Source: Ruegeria atlantica (GTDB lineage Bacteria > Pseudomonadota > Alphaproteobacteria > Rhodobacterales > Rhodobacteraceae). From it: a DNA stretch of 64,000 nt. The notes beneath the pieces are model-generated. The model was given only the letters and a program-made list of their open reading frames with translations. It made no database searches and was not told the origin of the DNA. Location: contig NZ_WQFE01000002.1 in NCBI RefSeq assembly GCF_013033965.1, positions 1 through 64,000 of the forward strand, in the 5' to 3' direction. Positions within the stretch are counted from its first letter, which is position 1. Each line of letters starts with the position of its first letter. This document shows, piece by piece, positions 1-11,204 of the stretch. The position numbers and the translations under genes were made by a program.

Positions 1-96
1 TGTCCAACCGTCTCTCCGGCCCGTCAGCACCGCCTCAGCAGCGCCGGTGAAGGGGTATTTACGGATTGGGTCCGGGACCTGCAACCCCCATTTTGA
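1..96 (+). other. Open frame cut by the left edge, nature unknown
   Basis: A reading frame is open from the first base to a TGA at 94-96; its last residues read GEGVFTDWVRDLQPPF. It may be the end of a coding region or part of a repeated non-coding segment, since I have a vague memory of similar text near RNA operons in Rhodobacteraceae. No start is visible and no domain is recognised. The rest of the gap to base 320 holds only the katG terminator and AT-rich sequence with no convincing gene. Confidence 0.2.
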
Positions 97-262
97 AAAA
101 ACTTCACATTTCCCTGCGAATTCTTAGCGATGTTAATGAAAACAAAAGGTTACCTTAAAATTTCTCTCATCATAGCGGCATACGCGCTGCCTAGAGTGAA
201 ACAGAAAACAGCCTTTCGGCGGAATCGTACCCAATGCTTGGTATGCCCGCGAGAGATCGGCC

Positions 263-296
263 AAAGAAAACGCCGCCCGAGTCTCCTCGGACGGCG
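263..296 (-). terminator. Rho-independent terminator of katG
   Basis: On the minus strand, 25 bases past the katG stop, an 11-bp stem (CGCCGTCCGAG against CTCGGGCGGCG, one G-T pair) with a GAGA loop is followed by TTTTCTTT. This is the classic intrinsic terminator layout and ends katG as a single-gene transcript. Confidence 0.85.
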
Positions 297-320
297 CAAT
301 TCATTGCGATGGTCGGCGGA

Positions 321-2540
<2,220 letters not shown>

Positions 2541-2789
2541 CTAAAATCTGGCTCGTTCGCGCAGTAAAAAACGCGGGCGATCAAGAACATATATAGATGA
2601 CACTTTTACCTCTTTTAGATGCACTGTTGAAAACACACACATTCCACCAGAGGTATCGGCGACTCTTGTCTTGTCGCCGCCAGACCTAACAAATTCGAAC
2701 AATGCAAAAAAGTTTTGTTTATGGATGGTTTCAATAACCAAAACCTATTGCCAGGCATCTTTGGCAAATCGCCCCGTTCATGGCAGACG

Positions 2790-3635
2790 TCAACCTTCTG
2801 ACATCAGCGATTGCAGCCCAACCCGATAGTTCGGATACATCAGGTTTACGCCCAGTTCATCCTTGATCCGGTCATTCCTGACACGCTTGTTCTCATTGTA
2901 GAAACTGCGCGCCATAGGGGTCATATCAGCTTCGTCGAAGGGCACTTCCGGCGGCAGCGGCAACCCCTGCAATTCGGCGGCATAGGCAATGACGTCCTGC
3001 GGTGGGACGGGCTCGTCATCACACACGTTGTAAATCGCCCCCGGGTTGGGTGCGGACATGGACGCGGCCAGAACCTGTGCGATATCGGCGACATGAATGC
3101 GCGAAAAGACCTGGCCCGGTTTGATGATGCGCCGCATACCCACACGCTTGAGCTTGGAAAATGGTCCGCGACCGGGACCATAGATGCCCGCCAAACGAAA
3201 AATATGCGTCGGCAAGCCGGGGATGCTCTGCCACTGCACTTCCGCCTGCACGCGCCAAGTGCCGCGCTGCGCCGTCGGCGTCGCAGGGGTGGTCTCGTCG
3301 ACCCAGTCGCCTTGATGATCGCCGTAAACGGCTGTGGTCGACAGGTAGCCAACCCATTTGAATTGCGACGCCCGCCGGGCAATTTCTTCCCCCAGCGCGG
3401 CCAAAACCGGATCTCCTGCCGCGTTTGGCGCGGTCGAAATCAAAAGATGCGTCACCCCATCCAACAGCGGCACCTGCCCGGGCCAGATCACCGGCTCTGC
3501 GCCAGATGCCCTAACAATCGGCGATTGCGCGGGGTCACGCGTCGTGCCGAAGATACGCCACCCTTGGGGTTGCAGATGACGGGACAAGGCCTGCGCCGAA
3601 TACCCGTGACCGAAGGAGAATAATGTACCTGTCAT
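2790..3635 (-). CDS. SDR-family NAD(P)-binding protein (YeeZ-like)
   Basis: A 281-residue extended short-chain dehydrogenase/epimerase-like protein. The N-terminus has a Rossmann nucleotide-binding loop (SFGHGYSA, residues 7-14). A YLSTTAVYGD segment near residue 97 matches the strand and active-site tyrosine region of NAD-dependent epimerases, and IFRLAGIYGPGRG is the conserved sugar-epimerase-like segment. The substrate is unknown; the classical YxxxK pair is not clearly kept, so it may be an atypical or non-catalytic member. It is divergent from the methyltransferase gene at 3726, with about 90 bp between them. Confidence 0.8.
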   Translation of the reverse strand: MTGTLFSFGHGYSAQALSRHLQPQGWRIFGTTRDPAQSPIVRASGAEPVIWPGQVPLLDGVTHLLISTAPNAAGDPVLAALGEEIARRASQFKWVGYLSTTAVYGDHQGDWVDETTPATPTAQRGTWRVQAEVQWQSIPGLPTHIFRLAGIYGPGRGPFSKLKRVGMRRIIKPGQVFSRIHVADIAQVLAASMSAPNPGAIYNVCDDEPVPPQDVIAYAAELQGLPLPPEVPFDEADMTPMARSFYNENKRVRNDRIKDELGVNLMYPNYRVGLQSLMSEG

Positions 3636-3725
3636 AAGCTTCTAGATGATCCGCAATGTCGGCGGATGCAAGAACTCTCCCAAGGATACTTGATTCGAAT
3701 CCTACATTGCGCCTTTCTTTTGGGT

Positions 3726-4358
3726 ATGAGCGACAAAACACCAGATCTGCATGCCGCCTATGCGCTGGATTCTCCGGAAGACCACAAGCGCCTCTATGCC
3801 GAGTGGGCCGGGGACTATGACGAAGGCTTTGCAGCGCGTGAGGATTATCAGCTGCACATCCACACCGCCCGCGCCTTTGTCGGGGCCGGAGGGCAAGGAC
3901 CCGTTCTTGATGTGGGCGCAGGAACTGGCTTGTGCGGCGCGGTTCTGGCCCGGCTGGGCGTCGGCCCTATTGATGCCACCGATATCAGCGCTGAAATGCT
4001 GGAACAGGCCATGCGCAAGGACATCTACCGTGACGCGATTGAGGCGGATCTGAACGAAGGCATCCCGGTTCCGCGCGAAAGCTATTCCGGTATTGTCTCA
4101 TCCGGCACATTCACCCATGGACATCTTGGACCTGAGGCTTTGACGGCACTGCTGCGCGTGGCCCGACCTGGTGCGCAGTTTGCGCTGTCGATCAATGCCA
4201 AACACTACGAGAAGCTTGGTTTTGCCGAAGCCCTGCACCGGCTGGCGCAAGACCAGATACGCGATCTGGCCCTGCCAGAGGTGCGTATCTACGGCGACCT
4301 CGCTTCTGGCCCCAATAAAGATGACACTGCATTGATCGCGCTGTTCGAGCGCGCTTAA
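3726..4358 (+). CDS. Class I SAM-dependent methyltransferase
   Basis: A 210-residue methyltransferase. Motif I, VLDVGAGTGLCG, lies at residues 60-71, followed by an acidic motif II (DATDIS) and a post-I motif with GTFTHGHLGPEAL, as in small Rossmann methyltransferases of the Methyltransf_11/25 type. I start at the ATG at 3726 (MSDKTPDLHAAYALD) because the longer frame adds 20 residues that do not look like protein of this family. The substrate cannot be told from sequence. It converges on the CaiD-like gene with only 6 bp between their stops. Confidence 0.85.
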   Translation: MSDKTPDLHAAYALDSPEDHKRLYAEWAGDYDEGFAAREDYQLHIHTARAFVGAGGQGPVLDVGAGTGLCGAVLARLGVGPIDATDISAEMLEQAMRKDIYRDAIEADLNEGIPVPRESYSGIVSSGTFTHGHLGPEALTALLRVARPGAQFALSINAKHYEKLGFAEALHRLAQDQIRDLALPEVRIYGDLASGPNKDDTALIALFERA

Positions 4359-4364
4359 GCCAGC

Positions 4365-5144
4365 TTATCGCCCCTTCCACACAGGATCGCGCTTTTCAGC
4401 AAAAGCACGGGCACCTTCCAGATTGTCCTCGGAGCCATAGAGGGTATCAACCGTCGGCAACTGCCGCCCGGTGATCCGATTCATGGCGTCCTGAAATTTG
4501 GAATCCTCGGCGTCGCGCACGATCTCTTTGATTGCGGCATAAACCAATGGCGGGCCGCTGGCCAATAGGCGCGCCAGTTCCCACGCACGATCCATCAGTT
4601 GATCGCCCGGCACGATCTCGTTCACCAACCCCCAGTTCTTCGCTTCTTGCGGATCGAACCAGCGCCCGGTCAAAAGCAACTCCATCGCCACGTGATAGGG
4701 AATGCGTTTGGGCAGTTTGACGCTGGCGGCATCAGCTACGGTGCCAGACCGGATTTCCGGCAAAGCGAAACTGGCATGATCCGCCGCGATGATCATGTCC
4801 GCACTCAAGGCGAGTTCCAGCCCGCCACCGCAGGCAATCCCGTTAACGGCTGCGATGACTGGCTTGTTCATGTCCCGCAATTCTTGCAGGCCCCCAAAAC
4901 CGCCGACGCCATAGTCCCCGTCCACAGCATCTCCGTCTGCAGCGGCCTTCAGATCCCAGCCGGGGCAAAAGAACTTTTCTCCGCCGCCGGTCAGGATGGC
5001 GACACGCAGATCGGGATCATCCCGAAAATCACGAAACACCTTGCCCATGATGCGGCTGGTCGCCAGATCAATCGCGTTCGCTTTGGGACGGTCCAGAGTG
5101 ACTTCCAGTATCGCGCCATCGCGTTTGGTTTTGACTGGGTTCAT
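4365..5144 (-). CDS. caiD: CaiD-like carnitinyl-CoA dehydratase / enoyl-CoA hydratase
   Basis: A crotonase-fold protein of 259 residues. From memory it is strikingly like E. coli CaiD: it shares LDRPKANAID near residue 17, the FRDDP..LRVAI..TG block, GEKFF..GWDLKAAA, and an identical C-terminal FAEKRDPVWKGR. CaiD hydrates crotonobetainyl-CoA to carnitinyl-CoA. The oxyanion-hole segment and the glutamate of GGGLELALSAD (residues 107-117) are present. It is the last gene of an operon with a CoA ligase (4-bp overlap at 5141-5144) and an acyl-CoA dehydrogenase. That set fits beta-oxidation of gamma-butyrobetaine or carnitine, but other short acids are possible. Confidence 0.82.
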   Translation of the reverse strand: MNPVKTKRDGAILEVTLDRPKANAIDLATSRIMGKVFRDFRDDPDLRVAILTGGGEKFFCPGWDLKAAADGDAVDGDYGVGGFGGLQELRDMNKPVIAAVNGIACGGGLELALSADMIIAADHASFALPEIRSGTVADAASVKLPKRIPYHVAMELLLTGRWFDPQEAKNWGLVNEIVPGDQLMDRAWELARLLASGPPLVYAAIKEIVRDAEDSKFQDAMNRITGRQLPTVDTLYGSEDNLEGARAFAEKRDPVWKGR

Positions 5145-7156
5145 AAACTTGCCTTTCGGATCAGAGCGTCCACCGCCACCGCGCCATCTGGCGTGCAGAT
5201 CAGTGGGTTTATTTCAACTTCGCTGACATGGGATGCGTTGGCAATGACATAGGCCTGCACCGCGTCGACCGCGTCCAGAATGGCCTCGATCTTCGCCGCT
5301 GGCTTGCCACGATATCCCGCCAGCAAGGGGGTGCAATTCAACTTGCCCAGCGCTTCTTTCACCGCGTCGCGAGAGGATGGGATCAGCAGAGAAACCGTGT
5401 CACGCAGAATTTCTGTCAGCACACCGCCGGCGCCCAGCGTTAGAACAAACCCGTGGGCCGGGTCTCTGGTCACGCCGACCAATAGCTCGGCCACACCACC
5501 AACGGCCATTTCTTCAATAAGAATCTGTTCGGTTCCGATATCCTCCGCTGTTTCGGCGATGGCGTTGGCATGAACTTCTAGGCGCACGGCCGCATGTTCC
5601 GATTTATGCGCCAGCCCGACGCCTTTGACCGCAAATGGGCCAGTCAAATCGGCACTGGCTTGTTCTGCCAATTCCGGCGGCACCACGACGCTTTGGGGAA
5701 CGCGCACGCCGAAGTCCGCCAGAGCCTTCTTGGCTTCTGCTTCGGTCAGAACGTGATCCGCAACGGTATCCGAAGGCAGCAGGACCGGTTCGACATTCAC
5801 TGTTTGCGGCCGCGCCGCCGCCTCAATGGCTGCAAGCGCTTCGTGCAGTCCGGCAAAGGGCACAACACCGCCATCTAAAAGACGCTGTGCAACGTCTTCG
5901 GGCAAAAGTTCCGGCAGGGTCGCCGTCACCGCGAAGGGACGCCCTGTTTGAGCGACGCAGTTCAAGGCAGCCTGCGTGGCACATTCCCAATCCGTCGCGT
6001 CCGTGTGCGGATAGTCGAGAATTGCCATGGTCAGGGCCTGTTCGGGACACATCATTGCGGTCCATGCCCGTGTCATGGCCTGCGTGTCACGCCAGATATA
6101 TGTGTGATAATCCAGCGGATTCGCCAGGGCCACCATCGGCCCCAGCGCATCGCGCAAGCCAGCCTTTTGCGCTTGCGACAACGGCGGGAAGTGCAGATCA
6201 CGCCCCTCGGCCATATCTGCGGCCAGGCTTGCCTCACCCCCCGAGCAACTGATTGATCCCAAACCGTTGCCATCCAATCGGCCGGTCACATGCAGCAGCT
6301 TGAGACACTCCAAAAAGCTGGGGATGTCGCCCAACCGCGCGATACCAAGACGATCCAGAAATGCCTGCGCTCCCGCGTCACCGCCCGCCAGTGAGGCGGT
6401 GTGGGAAATTGTCGCCGCTTGCGCATGGGCGGACCGGCCCACTTTCAGCGCGACAATCGGCACGTTTCGATCCTGCGCCTTTTGGGCCAGTGCCTCCCAT
6501 TTGCGCAGGTCACCGAACCCCTCGATATGGACGCCAATCGCTGTGATCCGGTCGTCATCCAACAGGGCCGAGGCAATGTCGGCCTGATGGGTCTGCGCCT
6601 GATTTCCGCTGGTCAGCATAAAAGCCAGCGGCAAAGCGCGGCGCTGCATTGTCATATTGATCGCAATGTTCGAGCTTTGCGTCAGGATTGCCACGCCGCG
6701 ATCCACCGGTCGCATGCCATGCTGATCGGGCCACACAGCAGCGCGGTCCAGCCCGTTAATGAAACCATAGCAATTCGGTCCAAGAATCGGCATATCGCAA
6801 GCCGCCTGAACCAGCTTGACTTGCAGATCCGCGCCCTGATCGTCTTCCGCCCGGGCCTCGGTAAAGCCCGAGGCGAAGCAAATCGCGCCCCCCGCACCCA
6901 TCGATGCCAGAACAGCAACCGTTTCGATCGTCGCATGCCGGTTGATGCCAATGAACGCGATGTCCGGAGCTGCCGGCAGGGCTTCGAGGCTGGCAAAAGC
7001 GCGCTCGCCCGCGATTTGACCCGCTTTTGGGTGGACGGGCCAGATATCGCCTTGAAACCCAAACTTTCGGGCCTGTTCGATGACCGAGGCGCACCAGGCG
7101 CCTCCGCCGATCACCGCTATCGAACTGGGCTTCAGGGCGCGTGATAGCGAAGACAT
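5141..7156 (-). CDS. ADP-forming-type acid-CoA ligase family protein
   Basis: A 671-residue single-chain protein of the acetyl-CoA synthetase (ADP-forming)/succinyl-CoA synthetase superfamily. The N-terminus is a CoA-binding Rossmann domain (SSIAVIGGG, residues 11-19). It is followed by the ligase domain with GPNCYGFIN (126-134) and SHTASLAGG, whose His252 matches the phospho-histidine of the family. The C-terminal third (about 450-671) is an ATP-grasp domain ending EINPLICTPDG. It would activate a carboxylic acid to its CoA ester using ATP. I choose the ATG at 7156 because GGAGG lies 7 bases upstream. It sits between the dehydrogenase and CaiD-like genes, so it likely makes the CoA ester those enzymes use. 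Confidence 0.85.
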   Translation of the reverse strand: MSSLSRALKPSSIAVIGGGAWCASVIEQARKFGFQGDIWPVHPKAGQIAGERAFASLEALPAAPDIAFIGINRHATIETVAVLASMGAGGAICFASGFTEARAEDDQGADLQVKLVQAACDMPILGPNCYGFINGLDRAAVWPDQHGMRPVDRGVAILTQSSNIAINMTMQRRALPLAFMLTSGNQAQTHQADIASALLDDDRITAIGVHIEGFGDLRKWEALAQKAQDRNVPIVALKVGRSAHAQAATISHTASLAGGDAGAQAFLDRLGIARLGDIPSFLECLKLLHVTGRLDGNGLGSISCSGGEASLAADMAEGRDLHFPPLSQAQKAGLRDALGPMVALANPLDYHTYIWRDTQAMTRAWTAMMCPEQALTMAILDYPHTDATDWECATQAALNCVAQTGRPFAVTATLPELLPEDVAQRLLDGGVVPFAGLHEALAAIEAAARPQTVNVEPVLLPSDTVADHVLTEAEAKKALADFGVRVPQSVVVPPELAEQASADLTGPFAVKGVGLAHKSEHAAVRLEVHANAIAETAEDIGTEQILIEEMAVGGVAELLVGVTRDPAHGFVLTLGAGGVLTEILRDTVSLLIPSSRDAVKEALGKLNCTPLLAGYRGKPAAKIEAILDAVDAVQAYVIANASHVSEVEINPLICTPDGAVAVDALIRKASL

Positions 7157-7172
7157 CAGGCGACCTCCACCG

Positions 7173-8333
7173 TCACGCACCGAGCGCCCTCAGCAAATCG
7201 CGGCTGATGATGTGTCGTTGGATTTCGCTGGTGCCGTCCCAGATGCGTTCAACCCGCGCGTCGCGCCAGAAGCGTTCCAGCGGGTAATCATCCATCAGGC
7301 CCATGCCCCCGTGGATCTGGATGGCGGCATCTGTGACGCGCGCCAGCATCTCTGAGGCATAAAGCTTAGCCGAGGCAATCTCACGGTTGGCGGGCAGGCC
7401 TTTGTCCAGCCGATCTGCGGCGGCCAGGGTCAACAGGTCGGCTGCGTCGATCTCGGTGATCATATCCGCGATCTGGAACGACACGCCCTGAAACTTGCCA
7501 ATCTTTTGACCGAACTGTTCACGTGTGGCCGAGTAATCCAAGGCATAGTCAAACGCACGACGCGCGCGCCCCACGGACATCGCAGCAACGGTAATACGGG
7601 TCGCATAGAGCCAAGTGTTCATAACGTCGAACCCACCGTCGACCTCTCCCAGAACCTGGGCGTCCGGCAAGCGGCAATCGTCGAAGTCCAGCACCATGTT
7701 TTTGTAACCGCGATGGCTGACGGATTTGTACCCGTCCCGGATGGTGAAGCCCGGTGTCCCGCGATCAACCAGAAACGCCGTAATCCGCTTTTTCGGACCT
7801 TTGGGTGTCTGATCTTCTCCGGTCGCGATGAAGACAATAATGAAATCCGCGTGCTCTGCACCCGAGATGAAATGCTTGGTGCCGTTGACCACCCAGTCAC
7901 CGCCGTCACGTACCGCGGCACATTTCATGCCGCGCACATCCGATCCGGCACCGGGTTCGGTCATCGCCAGCGCGTCCATCTTTTCGCCACGCACAGCGGG
8001 CATCAGATAACGTTCGACCTGCTCGCCTTCGCACGCCATCAGGATGTTCTGCGGACGTCCAAAGAAATGGTTCAGCGCCATTGAACCGCGGCCCAACTCA
8101 CGCTCGACCAAAGCGAATTCTAGATGGTTCAGCCCAGCGCATCCTACGCTTTCCGGAAAGTTGCAGGCATAAAAACCCAACTCGATCGTCTTGCGCTTGA
8201 TCTCATCCGCGATCTCCTGCGGGACCTCGCCGGTGCGCTCGACCAGATCCTCATGCGGGTAGATCTCGTTTTCGACAAAGCTGCGAACGGTTGAGACGAT
8301 CATCTCCTGTTCGTCGGACAATCCATATTGCAT
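7173..8333 (-). CDS. Acyl-CoA dehydrogenase (FAD)
   Basis: A 386-residue acyl-CoA dehydrogenase that would introduce a 2,3-double bond into an acyl-CoA with FAD and pass electrons to ETF. Family marks: N-terminal helical domain (YGLSDEQEMIV), AMTEPGAGSDV in the middle beta domain, REQFGQKIGKFQ, and the C-terminal IHGGMGLM and DGTSEIQR segments. At the usual catalytic-glutamate position of medium-chain enzymes there is Asp366 (IWDGTSE). The ATG at 8333 has a GGAG upstream; the longer frame overlaps the divergent regulator. It is first in the operon with the ligase and CaiD-like protein, and probably forms crotonobetainyl-CoA or a similar enoyl-CoA. Confidence 0.9.
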   Translation of the reverse strand: MQYGLSDEQEMIVSTVRSFVENEIYPHEDLVERTGEVPQEIADEIKRKTIELGFYACNFPESVGCAGLNHLEFALVERELGRGSMALNHFFGRPQNILMACEGEQVERYLMPAVRGEKMDALAMTEPGAGSDVRGMKCAAVRDGGDWVVNGTKHFISGAEHADFIIVFIATGEDQTPKGPKKRITAFLVDRGTPGFTIRDGYKSVSHRGYKNMVLDFDDCRLPDAQVLGEVDGGFDVMNTWLYATRITVAAMSVGRARRAFDYALDYSATREQFGQKIGKFQGVSFQIADMITEIDAADLLTLAAADRLDKGLPANREIASAKLYASEMLARVTDAAIQIHGGMGLMDDYPLERFWRDARVERIWDGTSEIQRHIISRDLLRALGA

Positions 8334-8402
8334 CGGGCATCTCCACATCTGGCGTTGAGGCATATTCTGACGCGGCTTGCTATTCGAAACGTGCAGAAAT
8401 AG

Positions 8403-9353
8403 ATGTTTACCATGCAAGATTGGACTAAATCGCCCTCTGCACCGCAGCATATTGGGGTTCTTCTATTTGATGGATTCTCGAACCATTGCTTGGCCAACAC
8501 GGTCGAACCTCTGCGTGCAGCGAACACTCTGGCCGGTCGCAAATTGTATGACTGGCAGTTCCTCGCGTTGGAGGCCGGTCCGGTGACCTCGTCATCCGGT
8601 TTGCAGGTTGCGCCGCATGGGGCATTGCAAACCGCCAGTGGCGATATGCTAATGGTCATGCCATCTTATGGGTTCCGCGCGCACGGCGGGTGGCAAACCT
8701 TGACTAGCCTGCGCTCGGCGGATCAGCGTTTTAAAGTGCTGGCGGGCCTGGACACCGGAAGCTGGCTTTTGGCGCAGGCGGGATTGCTGGACGGACATCG
8801 TGCCACGATTCATTGGGAAGAGCTGACCGGATTCACCGAAAGGTTTCCCGATGTCGATGCGCGGCGCGAGCGCTATGTCGTCGACCGCAATCGCATTACC
8901 TGTTCCGGGGCAATGGCGGCCTTTGATCTGGTATTGCACCTGATTGGGCGGGATCAGGGGCAGGCCTTGGCGCTCGAAGTTTCGCAGCTGTTTATGACCC
9001 GCGATTCCGCGCGTTCGCACAAGGGCGGCGCTGGTGCTACCAGCGGTTACGTGAACAAAGCATTAGCCCTGATGCAGGAACATCTTGAGAACCCCTTGCC
9101 CGTATCTGAAATCGCAAACCGAGTGGGCCGGTCGCAGAAAGCCTTGTCTGTTCGCATGCAAGCCGAACTGGGTGCAGGGCCTGCTCAGGTCTATCGCCGC
9201 CTGCGCCTAAACCTTGCGCGTAAACTCGTGGCGGAAACCGACCTGAGCATCGGTGAAGTTGCCCTGCGCGCGGGCTATGACGATCCCAGCGCCCTGACCC
9301 GCGCCTTCAAGGTCGAGTTTGGAACCACACCGCGCGCGCTGCGGGCCGACTAG
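8403..9353 (+). CDS. GlxA-family transcriptional regulator (DJ-1/PfpI + AraC)
   Basis: A 316-residue regulator. An N-terminal DJ-1/PfpI-like domain (HIGVLLFDGFSNH, through about residue 190) is followed by an AraC-type double helix-turn-helix domain (NPLPVSEIANRVGRSQKAL, then IGEVALRAGYDDPSALTRAF). Regulators of this kind (for example CdhR and GbdR) control catabolism of carnitine, glycine betaine and related amines. It is divergent from the acyl-CoA dehydrogenase operon across 69 bp, so it is likely its activator, and this supports a quaternary-amine substrate. Its stop overlaps the stop of the convergent hydroxylase gene. Confidence 0.9.
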   Translation: MFTMQDWTKSPSAPQHIGVLLFDGFSNHCLANTVEPLRAANTLAGRKLYDWQFLALEAGPVTSSSGLQVAPHGALQTASGDMLMVMPSYGFRAHGGWQTLTSLRSADQRFKVLAGLDTGSWLLAQAGLLDGHRATIHWEELTGFTERFPDVDARRERYVVDRNRITCSGAMAAFDLVLHLIGRDQGQALALEVSQLFMTRDSARSHKGGAGATSGYVNKALALMQEHLENPLPVSEIANRVGRSQKALSVRMQAELGAGPAQVYRRLRLNLARKLVAETDLSIGEVALRAGYDDPSALTRAFKVEFGTTPRALRAD

Positions 9354-10339
9354 GTATACATCTGTTTCTTATACGCCCTTGTTCGCGTCGTCGCTTCGGC
9401 TGATCCGTCGTGATAGGTGCCGAACCACTTGTCGAACGGGATTTCAGAAGTGCCGTAGTTGCACTCGAAATACCGATGATGCAGCTGGTGAAAGAAGTCT
9501 CCGGCGCGGGCCGCATCCGTATCTCCGGCCTTAAGTTTTTCAAAGCCGGAATGGGACAGAACGGGGCTAACCTGCTGAAAGTAAGCGTGAAACAGAACAT
9601 GCAGTGGATGCGACGGCACGATCAGGTGGATGAAGTAAGTCGTGAAGTACAGCAGGTTTTCATACCAGTGGTTTGAAATGCCGGACCAAGGTCCGATATT
9701 CACATTGCGATGATGCACGGCGTGCACGTGCTTGTAGAGCTTCGGGTGATGCTCCAATCGGTGCACCCAGTAAAAATGCAGGCCGGACCACATCGGGATG
9801 AATACCATCCAAACCACAAACCAGACGGGCGCGCCGGACCACGTGATGGTCGGCACATAGCCATTGGCCATCGCCCAGTAGATGACCCACTGATAGACCG
9901 TCGCGACGGTCATCGCGCTGCCCAGGGTCCACCAGATATTATCTAGAACCTGATTGTGGAACGTGAACGTACCATTGTTACGGGTCAGGTCGCGACGGTC
10001 GAACTTTTTGTACATGCCCTGCCCTTTTCGCATGTACAACCACCAATGCAGACTGCCCGCGACAAGGATCTGAGGCACCATGTTCAACAGCCAGATGCGG
10101 AACATCCAACCGGGCGCGAAGCTTTGCATCGTTTCAAGGGACGGGAAAAAGAACGCGTAGGCCACAGCAGCCAGAGACAAGCACAACGTCAGTGCTGTGA
10201 TCTGTAGCCAGGCGCCGCTGTACCATTTCAGCACTGCAGACGGTCGCGGAGGCCATTGAAACAATGGGTTCAATCCCACCGGCCCTTCGGGGTGATAGTG
10301 CCAGCGGGCGGATTCTGGATTCTGAGTCGTATCAGTCAT
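9350..10339 (-). CDS. Sterol desaturase / fatty acid hydroxylase family membrane protein
   Basis: A 329-residue membrane protein of the di-iron fatty acid hydroxylase superfamily. Several hydrophobic segments lie between about residues 45 and 185. The histidine clusters of the di-iron site are visible: HFYWVHRLEHHP, HAVHHRN, and DFFHQLHHRYFECNYG. Such proteins hydroxylate or desaturate lipids using oxygen; the substrate here is unknown. The ATG at 10339 (MTDTTQNPES) is chosen because the upstream extension overlaps the aldolase gene and reads like shadow sequence. It follows the class II aldolase by 22 bp on the same strand, so the two are probably co-transcribed. Confidence 0.87.
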   Translation of the reverse strand: MTDTTQNPESARWHYHPEGPVGLNPLFQWPPRPSAVLKWYSGAWLQITALTLCLSLAAVAYAFFFPSLETMQSFAPGWMFRIWLLNMVPQILVAGSLHWWLYMRKGQGMYKKFDRRDLTRNNGTFTFHNQVLDNIWWTLGSAMTVATVYQWVIYWAMANGYVPTITWSGAPVWFVVWMVFIPMWSGLHFYWVHRLEHHPKLYKHVHAVHHRNVNIGPWSGISNHWYENLLYFTTYFIHLIVPSHPLHVLFHAYFQQVSPVLSHSGFEKLKAGDTDAARAGDFFHQLHHRYFECNYGTSEIPFDKWFGTYHDGSAEATTRTRAYKKQMYT

Positions 10340-10361
10340 GGTAGCTACCCAGTTGAAGTGG

Positions 10362-11117
10362 TCAGGTTGCGTAATCTGAACTTTCCGCGTCCAGAAGGGC
10401 TTTGATCTCTCGCAGATGGGCTTCGGCCTGATCGGGATAGTCTTCCAACTCTTGCGCGGTTTTCTCGGCGATCTCGTCTGACAGCACGCGCAAAGGTTGC
10501 CCTGTCTGCAGCGCGCGGATGTAGGTTTCCGCTGCGCGCTCAAAATAATAGAGTCTGTTAAAGGCATCTGCCGGATCGCTGCCGATCACAAGGACACCGT
10601 GATTGCCCATAATCATGACCTTCTTCTTGGGGTCCGACAGCATCGACGCACAGCGTTCACCTTCGCTTTCAAAGGCCAGACCACCGAATTCCTGATCAAT
10701 GACGTACCGGTTGAAGAACGTGGCCGTATTCTGATCAATCGGAGGCATCGTGCTGTCCGCCAGGGACGCAAGTACCGTTGCAAAGATCGAATGCACATGC
10801 ATGACACAACGTGCATGTGGGCAGTGCCGGTGGATCGATCCGTGCAAGCCCCACGCCGTTGGATCCGGAGCGCCGGGTTGGTTCATCACATCGGCATTAT
10901 TCGCGTCCAGAAACAGCAGATTTGACGCTTTGACCCGAGCAAAGTGCATCTGGTTCGGGTTCATCAAAAATTGCGTACCTTCAGGATTCACCGCAAGACT
11001 GAAATGATTGGCAACGCCTTCGTGCATGTTCAATCGCTCGACCCAGCGAAAGGTTGCAGCCAGATCAACACGTTCGGCCCAGTGGTCGATATTGGCGCGC
11101 AGGTTGGTGACAGTCAT
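10362..11117 (-). CDS. Class II aldolase/adducin family protein
   Basis: A 251-residue protein of the class II aldolase/adducin family, whose members are metal-dependent aldolases, epimerases or decarboxylases. Metal-binding histidines are visible in CVMHVHSIFAT, and the GNHGVLVIG segment holds another conserved histidine. The ATG at 11117 has AGGAG 7 bases upstream. The substrate cannot be named. It is followed by the fatty-acid-hydroxylase-type gene and is divergent from a LysR gene with a strong dyad between them, so the pair is probably regulated by that protein. Confidence 0.88.
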   Translation of the reverse strand: MTVTNLRANIDHWAERVDLAATFRWVERLNMHEGVANHFSLAVNPEGTQFLMNPNQMHFARVKASNLLFLDANNADVMNQPGAPDPTAWGLHGSIHRHCPHARCVMHVHSIFATVLASLADSTMPPIDQNTATFFNRYVIDQEFGGLAFESEGERCASMLSDPKKKVMIMGNHGVLVIGSDPADAFNRLYYFERAAETYIRALQTGQPLRVLSDEIAEKTAQELEDYPDQAEAHLREIKALLDAESSDYAT

Positions 11118-11204
11118 TCCGGGCTCCTTTGCGGATAGCTGAGAACTTTGGGAAATCGTGCCTGCGGCATCAAAAATTGACCAACGAAAAAAACGCAACT
11201 ATTC

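Noticed and set aside
2658..2678. Inverted repeat GGCGAC/GTCGCC upstream of katG
   Set aside because: Short arms and no match to an OxyR-type spacing; kept only as a note under katG.
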